Assembly: GCF_019097595.1 (NCBI RefSeq)
Contig: NC_080731.1
Span: 8,561,071 to 8,625,070, forward strand
Direction: 5' to 3'
Origin: Hemibagrus wyckioides
Taxonomy: Eukaryota; Chordata; Actinopteri; Siluriformes; Bagridae
Length of the DNA stretch: 64,000 bases
Shown: positions 1 through 64,000 of the stretch, one piece after another
Position numbering within the stretch: the first letter of the stretch is position 1
How the letters are laid out: the number at the start of each line of letters is the position of its first letter
Notes under the pieces: generated by a model
What the model saw: the letters and a program-made list of their open reading frames with translations, nothing else
Told to the model about the DNA's origin: nothing
Databases searched by the model: none
Program-made: the position numbers and the translations under genes

Positions 1-363
1 TTTATCCATGGTATTTCTATATTTATAATCATTTTAGTGAGCTTGGATTGGAGATATCCTGACAATTCCAAACTTTAAACTTGGGGAAATTCGATAATAC
101 AATGCTATAAATAAAAAGAGGTCCCCTGTGGGGTCTCTTTAACATCTTAATCTGAGACATTAGCCTGAAAAAAAAATGGTGTGGTGTTCCTAGCCCTCCT
201 GATGTAAAAGTACAGCTGTATACTTAAATCATGAAGTCCAAACATGTAATGTCTGAGCATTTTCACTTGTGCATTCCAGGATATTCATACTTATTGATAT
301 ATTTTCCTGCTGGAGGCATCTCATCATGTGTAGTTTTGTGCTTAAAGCTGTTTTGTGACAAAG

Positions 364-956
364 GTACAGCAGACCTAGACGACTATATTGGACAAAAGTC
401 CAGCAGACCTAGACGACTATATTGGACAAAAGTCCAGCAGTACTAGGCGAGTATATTGGACAAAAGTCCAGCAGTACTAGGCGAGTATATTGGACAAAAG
501 TCCAGCAGTACTAGGCGAGTATATTGGACAAAAGTCCAGCAGTACTAGGCGAGTATATTGGACAAAAGTCCAGCAGTACTAGGCGAGTATATTGGACAAA
601 AGTCCAGCAGTACTAGGCGAGTATATTGGACAAAAGTCCAGCAGTACTAGGCGAGTATATTGGACAAAAGTCCAGCAGTACTAGGCGAGTATATTGGACA
701 AACGTCCAGCAGTACTAGGCGAGTATATTGGACAAACGTCCAGCAGTACTAGGCGAGTATATTGGACAAAAGTCCAGCAGTACTAGGCGAGTATATTGGA
801 CAAAAGTCCAGCAGTACTAGGCGAGTATATTGGACAAAAGTCCAGCAGTACTAGGCGAGTATATTGGACAAAAGTCCAGCAGTACTAGGCGAGTATATTG
901 GACAAAAGTCCAGCAGTACTAGGCGAGTATATTGGACAAAAGTCCAGCAGTACTAG
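364..956. repeat. 34-bp minisatellite, about 17 copies
   Basis: A 34-bp unit containing GGACAAA, GTCCAGCAG and GGCGAGTATATT repeats in near-perfect register about 17 times. The first two copies are variants (AGACCTAGACGACT in place of AGTACTAGGCGAGT), and two internal copies carry an A-to-C change (ACAAACG). The homogeneity suggests recent unequal crossing-over or conversion. It lies in BMP2K intron 1, downstream of the coding exon in that gene's direction. Reading frames through it carry no coding signal. Confidence 0.97.
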
Positions 957-1004
957 ATCTAATCATGTACCTTAATCATATTCCTCTGTTCTCTCCATTA
1001 TCTA

Positions 1005-1290
1005 CCCTACACAGGGTCACCAGGAACCCGGAGTCTCTCCCAGGGGATTCTAGGTACAAGGTTAGGGACACCCTGCTCAAGGTACCAACCCAATATTGGG
1101 CACAATCACACCCATTCACACACTACAGATAACTCCGAGATGCCCATCAGCTTCAAATTCATGTCTTTAAACTGGCGGAGCACCCAAAGAGAGAAAACTC
1201 CAAACTCCACACAGACCGGAGGCAGGAATCGAACATTTAACCTCCCCCCAGAGGTGCGGGGCAAATGTTCTAACCACGCATCATGTTCCT
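1005..1290 (-). mobile_element. decayed tRNA-derived SINE remnant
   Basis: Read on the minus strand, the segment starts with a diverged tRNA-like head: a GTGGTTAGAACAT-like box A and a box B relative around 1222-1232 (GAATCGAAC on the plus strand). It continues into the body shared with the SINEs at 11490-11817 and 27609-27887, recognisable by CACACAGACCGGAGG and GGGCACAATCACAC. It is heavily mutated. The family name is not certain from the sequence alone. Confidence 0.6.
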
Positions 1291-1759
1291 CTCTAACTTA
1301 TTCCTATTCAAATAAGTAACTGCGCAAAATGTTCCCATCAAGCGGACAAGAATTTGTACCTGGATAGTTCATTTCTTCTCCAGAGAATGCATGACCCACA
1401 TAAGTTTTCACTGTATTTAGTAAATGAATCGTTTAGAGCGGGTGTGGAAAACATATGTCTGGATATTCATAACAGACTAAAGTGTTAAGAAGAACACGAT
1501 CAATTAAACAGACAGAGCTGTCAAGGAGGAAGGAGCTGCCAAAGAGGATTAAGATGGTAGATAAACCTAATAAAGAGAGCTGTCAGGTGGAGCACAGGGA
1601 GCAGGCCACCGGTCCACACCTCGGGCTACAGGGATGTTCGGGTTGTGAAGCAGATGGCTGAAGAGAGTTTGCATTCACAGCTGATTAAAAATTCATGCAA
1701 GCAAAAAAACCGAGGTGTTGAACAATAAAATCTGACAAGTTAGAGACTTGTCTCATTAC

Positions 1760-1910
1760 CTTCTGCAATGAGCTCGTCCACCGTGACCTGGTATCTCCCG
1801 ATAGCGAAGACTTTCCCGATGAAGTTGCTGCCGCCGCTACCGGAACCGGAGCCCGAACCACCTCCCAGTCCTCCGCTCTCCGACTTCGGCATGCGCGAAA
1901 ACTTCTTCAT
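1760..1910 (-). CDS. BMP2K: BMP2K, coding exon 1 (partial gene): AAK1/BIKE-type serine/threonine kinase N-terminus
   Basis: The exon gives 50 codons plus one base. It starts [11 protein letters not shown], goes through a Gly/Ser-rich linker, and ends in [20 protein letters not shown]. It stops at a canonical donor (GAAG|GTAATG, intron base at 1759). The [11 protein letters not shown] start is what I know for BMP2K/BIKE; the paralogue AAK1 begins MKKFFDSRRE. The following strand leads into the first kinase beta strand, and the exon ends just before the Gly-rich ATP loop, so the catalytic domain is encoded outside the window. The family phosphorylates the AP2 mu subunit in clathrin endocytosis, and BMP2K was described as a BMP2-induced regulator of osteoblast differentiation. 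An in-frame upstream Met lies at 1943, but the 1910 start matches the family. The gene follows FRAS1 in the same orientation, as in mammals. Further exons should lie to the left of position 1. Confidence 0.9.
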
Positions 1911-2840
1911 TCTTGCTTCTATCTCGCAAATAGTCCTCCCCAAACGTAAACCAGCAGTTCGCCGCTTCTATCTACTCATCACCACCTCCTTTTTTCCTTT
2001 TCTTTCTTGTCCTTCGAGCTCCGCGAGAAGTCACTTGAACACCATGGTACACTTCCTCCAGCGGCTCAATAATCCCACCAACGGTCGGCTACGCTCCTAA
2101 CGTAGCTCACGTCGTTACCGTACCGCTTGCTTACGCTAATTAGGACTCCGACAGCAGATTGTTAGCCACCCACGGATTAATATTAGTTTAGACCTCTCGG
2201 CTCAGTAACACCAAATAGACAGTTCTTCATCCCCAGAACAAATTGCGCGAACAAAAAAAATCCTCAGCTTAGTCTGAGGAGAACCCTGAAGTGGGTGTGT
2301 GGCCACTAGGCTAGGCGAGCTAATGTTAGCCAAGTGTTCTCCAGAGTGCAGAAAACGCCTCCCCACTTCCCCTTTCGGAGTTAGCTCCTTAGCGTGCTAG
2401 CCGGCGCGCTACTCCGAGAAAAATATATATATATGCCCTTTTAGAAGGACAGCTCGTCTCATAAAGTCGACATTACAGAGTCCGGACCCGCGGCTGGGGC
2501 CGAGTTTGGCGACGAACGCCGGTTATTTCGACCATAACCAGGCTTTCCGCACACGCCTCGACTAAAGAAAACTCTGGTGACTGAGTGAAAGTGGGAGGTT
2601 TTGTTGTTGCCCAGCACGCGCCAACCAAACTCCGGTGTGCGTGCGCGAGACGTGCTATTGTAATGATTGGTGTGCGAACACACGCTCCGGTTTCTGATGG
2701 GACGCCGCGGCTGACCGTCTGCCTGATCAGAGCCTCTTTTTCTCCCCCCCAGTTTGGTTGAGGAAGATTTTGGGGAACAACAACGTGAGGCAAAGCTGGC
2801 CCCCGGTTCTGTATCAGGCGGGCCGGGCGTGAGTCATCTA
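1911..2840 (-). promoter_or_regulatory. CpG-rich promoter and 5'UTR region of BMP2K
   Basis: The stretch just upstream of the BMP2K start codon is rich in CG dinucleotides (for example 2390-2415, 2485-2530, 2620-2720, 2810-2835), while the flanks are AT-rich and CpG-poor. This fits an unmethylated housekeeping-type promoter island. A pyrimidine-rich segment (1985-2020) and a short (TA)n at 2429-2438 lie inside. The transcription start cannot be fixed from sequence. Open frames here on either strand are typical of GC-rich DNA and match no protein I know. Confidence 0.7.
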
Positions 2841-5740
2841 TATCAGGGATCCTCTAACTTTTCCAGCAGTAAAATCGTCCACAAGCACCACATTACGATC
2901 TGACCACTGGGCAGATGTGATGTTAAGAACAAGAGCATAACTATGCATTTTTCATATTAATTCAAGAGCTACACTTATCTAAGCATATTTGCATCACTTC
3001 CGGGTTTTATATTAAAGTCAATGCATTAGATTAAGCTCTACTTATTTCCTATAAGCTTTCTACTATGATAATCTGATACTGGTTAACAATATGTTCATGC
3101 AAAATAAATAAAAATACCACCTGGATATACATCACAGACCCTGCTTTGAGAACCATGGCTCTGTCTGATCAACCCCACTGCACAATATCTAGCTCACAAA
3201 CACGACTGTGATCCATTAAACAAAGGACGTTTTCAGTACTTGGTTCCCCTTTGGGTTTTGTTTTGTATTTTTTATTATTTTTTAGATCCATTCTGGAAAC
3301 ATTATATTTTTGGTTAATAAATACTGACTGCTCTTATGTAGCATTTCTGTAACCACAATTTATTATTATCTCTTTGTAAACTCAAACCAACATTCATTTA
3401 CATGAAGTTCTCAAGGTTTGATAAAAAAGGTCGCTTTTTGGTTTTATTTTATTTTTTCTAATTACGAAGCAACGCCCTGAGAATGTTCCTGTAATGTTCT
3501 CTTAAAGGAAGTTCACCAAAGGTTGCTTTTAGTTGTTTTGTTGTTCAGTTTTAAGCAGAAGCTACCGTTCGGGGAATGTTCCTGTAATCGCCTCGAAAAT
3601 AAGTTCTCAAAGGTTTATTTTGGGTTTGATTTTTTTTTGCACACAAGCAGAAATTTCCTGGTCCTGTCAAGATAAACATTTATATAGAAATTGCAATATA
3701 TCTATAGGCCACTCTTTAGAATATTTTGCCAATCATAAGGGAACGAGTCACGTTTTGGAGAAGTTAGTGGAACGTTCTCTGAAGTACAATGACCAACGAA
3801 AAGCAAAAACCGAAAAGAAATATTTCTAGAATGTTCTGGAAAAAACAATAACAGTTAGTCGTGAAAGTTCCATCTAATATTGTTGTACTCAAGTTTTCCT
3901 TATTTGTAATATATTTAACTCCTAGTTTTGTTCATACACCTATACAAATGAGAACCATTGGTTAAAGAACCTGTATAACCAGCACAATCTCCCCCACTAT
4001 ATAACTACCACAAACCCTTTTCTGCATGTTCTAAGCATCTTCATTTGAAGTTCCCAAAGTGCATTAACCTGCCTGTACAACTTTGCAGTCTGTATATTGC
4101 GTATTTATTTTCTAGATCTATGCGTATATAGTACATCCGACAACCAGTGTACGTGTTTTTTCACATTGAGGCAAACAGGAAGGCAGATTTTTTTTTGTTC
4201 ACTTGAACATTTAGACAAGTCAGGCCTGATTCCACATCAAGGAACACCAGCCCTTAAAGCGGAAGCAGTATTCATTCTTGCAGAATAAGGTTACCAGTTC
4301 TGGCTCATTGGTACAGAGATTGCATAATCGAGGAGGCTGGTCACGTGATTATGACAATTCTTTTCAGCAGAACTTACTCTGTAATAAATGTCCTGTGAAG
4401 GAAAACACCAGACTGCATGTTACCCCAGAGTCTGAGAACATGCTGCCCCCTGCTGGTGAATCATGACCTGTAGGCTATATAAACACAAAGCAGGTGAGGA
4501 TTTTTGTACTAATAATCAACCACTATATAGCATAGTTTATAGTTTTCATATTTTTATCCATTATACTTATTGACTTGTCACTTTAATTGAATCAGCTGAA
4601 GTATGACCACATTTAAATCTAATTGCAATCCTAATAAATTAGTAATAGCTAATATGAGATGGGATATTTCCGATAATTTCAGAGAGTTTGGGCTGAATAA
4701 TAGTGAATAGTGGTTTCAGTGCATTAGGCATTAAGCAGTCACATGAGCTCTGGGATGACTGATGACCTTTACCTTTTAAAGACTACACATATAGTCTAAT
4801 AAGGGATATCTACAACATAAAGACCTCCCATGTTATTATTGTTATTTTAGAAAAGCACTTGGTTTTATTTTATCTTTAAAAAAACTCACCCACACATACT
4901 TAATGGATTAGAGAAATGATGTCGTGTCTCTACCTAAGATTAGGTATGTACTCATTAAGAGGATCGGAAAAATATTCCTTTAAGATGTGGCACCCTTCCA
5001 TTGAATATGTATTGACCATTTTAAATAATGCCCTATTATTGATTTTTTTAAAATAACACCTTTAATTCCTATCTGAATTCATTGAGAGCATGAACACTAC
5101 TCTAGGGCTTTGCTGGCAAGGGTTGGGGGTTTGTTAAATGCTATTTATATTGGAAAAATCAATAAAAAATATTAAAAGCAAAAAGCTCATGATCTAAAAG
5201 AGAGAGTGATCTAGTCATCTAAACTGTTCTAAAATAAATTTAGGTTTGCATAGTTGCAAACATCCCAGTTTAAAAAAAAAAAGAAGCAGCGTAGAATTAC
5301 TAAACGCAAAAGTAAAGCAAATACACACTCGGTGGAAATGAAAGTGAATTAATCTCCTCTCCATGATGAGATTGAGAAAAAGAGAAAGATGCTTGTGCAT
5401 TAGAGTGGAATTCACAGCCCTGGTAAAAAGGTTGAGTGGGCAGAGAAAAGTGGCCTCTTGACAAAATCTAGTGAGAGTAGGAGACCATTGTACTAATGTG
5501 CCAGGGTTGCCAGGTTGCTTCGCTTTTGAACTGGTTCCTCAGGTTGAAAAATTTTTCTTTGTCTTCAGCTTTGAGGTTGGCCAGATTTCATATCAATTTT
5601 AATTCAATTTGTATTGTATATAATACACTTTTGTAGCAAGTTCACAATCCTGATGACTCACAAGACTCTTCATATTTATTATTTACTGCCAGTGTGTACA
5701 TGTGTACTGTACAGTAATGTAAATACTGATCTAAATAGAA
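2841..5740. other. intergenic AT-rich DNA between FRAS1 and BMP2K
   Basis: I see no exon-like frame with splice sites or family similarity on either strand. The part between 3398 and 3850 holds a diverged tandem repeat, listed separately. The rest is unclassified AT-rich sequence. The ANXA3 gene that lies here in mammals leaves no recognisable annexin repeat. Confidence 0.6.
3398..3850. repeat. diverged tandem repeat, unit about 85-90 bp
   Basis: Similar blocks recur at about 3398-3460, 3463-3548 and 3549-3638. Each has a GAATGTTCCTGTAAT-type start, then AAGTTCTCAAAGGTT, then a T-rich GGTTTTATTTT-like stretch. Weaker GAACGTTCTCT and GAATGTTCTGG matches follow to 3850. This looks like an old short satellite or a transposon-internal repeat. 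No coding role is seen. Confidence 0.6.
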
Positions 5741-6550
<810 letters not shown>

Positions 6551-6599
6551 ATGCAACCTACAAATGTCTTCTTTCGTATGTAATCATTTCTGAATCGAT

Positions 6600-6735
6600 T
6601 TAAAAATATTTTGCACTTTCAAATGATAAATCAACTGTGATGTAAAAATCACAGTGAAGTCAATTTCACTTGAAAGTTGTAACAACACCAAATGTGGAAA
6701 CAATCTAAGGGGGTGAATACTCATGCAAGACTCTG
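6600..6735 (+). mobile_element. 3' end remnant of a Tc1-like transposon
   Basis: GTAACAACACCAAATGTGG followed by AAACAATCTAAGGGGGTGAA and TACTCATGCAAG matches the typical 3' subterminal region of fish Tc1 elements, which ends in a GTGAATACTTNTGCAAG-like TIR (from memory). No transposase frame or 5' partner is seen nearby. Confidence 0.6.
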
Positions 6736-7709
6736 CTTAACTATTTTTGCTGCTTTTACCTTACCTCTTAACTATGTATGTAATTAGTTACTTACTTAGG
6801 TTTTTTTTTCTAATGAGCTGGTTCTCAAAGGACACTGGCAACTTGGTGAAGTAGAATTTATAAGCCTTCTGACATTTACGATATTCACTAGAAAATATTG
6901 TCCACGTCATGGAACCAAGGTGCAACACATAGCTGCAGGTGAGTTCCTTTATTAGGATCTCAGCCAGGAGTCACAGAAGTGTCCAGACCTCACATGGTTA
7001 TAAGAGATATATGGGTATGTATGGAGATATATATGGATGCCATGTCTTTGGTTTCTATTAATAATTTGCTTCTTAGATTCTTAAATAACAATCACAATGA
7101 CCTTATTGAAGAAATCTCAGAGCTGAGCATGTCTTATAGTTTTTCTCAGATTAATACTTTGTCCCAGACATGTTTTGATACATTGGGGTTCAGGATGCTG
7201 TTTGTGTAGATCTATTTGAACAAACTCTGGCACATTAGTTACACAGTGTGTGTGTTCGTTCCTATACTTTTGAAAAATGTAATTATGTCTCTTATCTCAA
7301 ACTATTTCACACTATGTCACTTCTGCAACTGCATTTTTCATCCGTAAAGATTTTTTAAAAAATTGTTTTATTATATTTATATAATTCATAAAAATTATTT
7401 TTAAAGAATGCACACTTAACAGCATAGCTAGCATTCCTGACAAAATAATTTCCCTTTATAAACCTCCTCCTTCCTTTGTGCTTATTCGTGTATTCGGGCC
7501 ACACCACTGTTATCTTCATTCTCCTATTATTCAATTATTAAACGAGACCTACTTCCTGATGAAAGCGGTGTGAAATCCACCATCAGACTATAAAAGGGAC
7601 CACAGTCATTAAATTCATTCCTCAGAAATGCACACAAAACTCCCACAGCCTAGAGCAGACAAAGAAGGGAAAAGAGAAAAAGAGCTAAGAGATGATAAAT
7701 AAGTCATCC
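6736..7709. other. intergenic DNA downstream of the FRAS1 3'UTR
   Basis: No gene is seen. The sequence is AT-rich and unclassified. Confidence 0.5.
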
Positions 7710-7728
7710 TGAATCATTTTTCATCTTT

Positions 7729-7734
7729 TTTATT
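7729..7734 (-). terminator. probable FRAS1 polyadenylation signal (AATAAA on the minus strand)
   Basis: TTTATT on the plus strand reads AATAAA on the gene strand, 1.1 kb after the FRAS1 stop codon. It is the only canonical hexamer I found in the 3'UTR. A variant ATTAAA at 8430-8435 could give a shorter transcript. Cleavage would be expected around 7700-7715. Confidence 0.55.
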
Positions 7735-8847
7735 ACTAAAAAGGCACATAGTACAGGCATTACATCAAGAGCGTCATTATTTTTTTCCTCACAAATCATA
7801 GCACCATACATTTTCTTTACTGCTTGATAGGCACTGGCGTTCTGCAAAACAGACAAATTGAAATAAAAATAATGTGCTGCATTTCGACTGCAGACTGTCT
7901 CACATGAGCACCATGGGATATGTAACGAAATCATAAAAACACAACACTGGAAAACATTTGTGCAGCACGGTACATTGAATGTGCCATACGTATGAGCATA
8001 AGATAATATTAATATTAATATTAATAATAATAAATGAGACAATATGGCAATCATCTCGTGTCACTGGATACTGATGGAGCTTGTGTGTGCAGTACAGTAA
8101 AAGAAATCCACAGGCTTTAAAAAATACAGCATAGAGAGAGAGACTGTAAAACATTGTATATTAGCACAAAACACTCAGGTTACAGTGTTTAAACAAAAAG
8201 AAAACAAACAGCTTGCAAAAGTAATCGTCGATAACACGATATGTAATAATGGTGTCGTATTTGGATTCAGACTCAAAAATCGCACTTGGTAAAAATTCAA
8301 CGTGGCACAATGGTGATCGAACTATAACAAAAATCAGTTACGAGAGATGACTATGTCATCGTGTAATTGCACTTTAGAAAGGTATTTACATCTTTTCCTA
8401 ATTCTGGACGGCTAGGACATAGCCTGTGCTTTAATACTTTCATCCCGATTTTACTGAAATGGGTGAATAAAAAACATAAAGGCATTTAAATAAAGTGATG
8501 ATGTGGCTGAGCTACCACTGATTGCTGTATCAGTAACAAGGATACAGATGTCGCAACAAAAAAAAAAAAAACCCGACAACGACTTTTTAGAAAAGTATAA
8601 ATGCAAACTGAAAATCGGACTGAGATCAGAGCGAGATCATTCAATATGATGATGTAACTTCCTGAGGTAGCTCAGTTGAGAGATCCTTTACACTGCATAG
8701 CTGGCAAACAGACCTTTTCCCTTGTCCCCCCTCTCAGGGTCGTATAAAAATACTCATCTTGTACAACAACGTCTCTCTATTATTACAGACAGTAATAGAA
8801 AATAGTTGTTTTTACAGTGTCTCATTAAATACTCTAGTTTCCGTTCT
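7735..8847 (-). other. FRAS1: FRAS1 3' untranslated region (inferred)
   Basis: This is the AT-rich stretch between the stop codon and the AATAAA signal. It contains an (ATT)n-like run near 8006-8035. No further splice sites or coding frames are supported. The right boundary is certain (stop codon); the left one is inferred from the signal. Confidence 0.5.

Positions 8848-64000
<55,153 letters not shown>

Noticed and set aside
116..142. Short hairpin AAAGAGGTCCCC / GGGGTCTCTTT
   Set aside because: The arms match imperfectly and nothing around it suggests a terminator or RNA gene in this vertebrate context.
1768..2100. 110-residue plus-strand frame with a proline run
   Set aside because: Antisense shadow of the BMP2K Gly/Ser-rich exon and its GC-rich 5' region.

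Overview
The window is vertebrate genomic DNA, almost certainly from a teleost fish. It holds a many-exon gene with canonical GT-AG introns, fish-type Tc1/mariner elements, tRNA-derived SINEs, long TATC-type microsatellites and minisatellites. The mix of Tc1 and SINE types resembles what I remember of catfishes (Siluriformes), but that placement is inference and was not tested by any search.

One gene fills most of the window. FRAS1 (Fraser extracellular matrix complex subunit 1) is read on the minus strand from beyond position 64000 down to a stop codon at 8848-8850. I could place 50 coding exons, the first cut by the window edge. Their phases join into one open frame of 2978 codons plus stop. 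In protein order they encode the last two furin-type cysteine-rich repeats, twelve CSPG repeats, five Calx-beta domains, a long membrane-proximal ectodomain, one transmembrane helix and a short cytoplasmic tail ending in Thr-Glu-Val. The signal peptide, VWC domains and most furin-like repeats (about 1000 residues in the family) must lie beyond 64000. The 3'UTR runs to about 7710 with a polyadenylation signal at 7729-7734.

Downstream of FRAS1, on the same strand, is the first coding exon of BMP2K (BMP2-inducible kinase, AAK1/GAK family) at 1760-1910, under a CpG-rich promoter region reaching about 2840. The rest of BMP2K lies outside the window, since its intron 1 runs towards position 1. The FRAS1 to BMP2K order and orientation match the human chromosome 4 neighbourhood as I remember it, but no ANXA3 coding sequence is seen between them.

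Introns and the intergenic space hold the mobile and simple repeats. They include an apparently intact Tc1/mariner transposon (48053-49300) with a full DD34E transposase, four internally deleted copies of a second Tc1 family, two copies of a nonautonomous TIR element, and a fold-back palindrome (about 62249-62410). There are also several tRNA-derived SINEs, a LINE ORF2 remnant, a 59-copy 31-bp minisatellite (51508-53338), a 34-bp minisatellite (364-956), a composite TATC array with a duplicated spacer (5741-6550) and a 1-kb pyrimidine-only tetranucleotide tract (58296-59295). No prokaryotic, CRISPR or viral system is present. The most interesting host-gene signal is that several FRAS1 exons have (UG)n and (CA)n repeats directly at their splice sites, in an arrangement that could pair across the exon or recruit splicing regulators.
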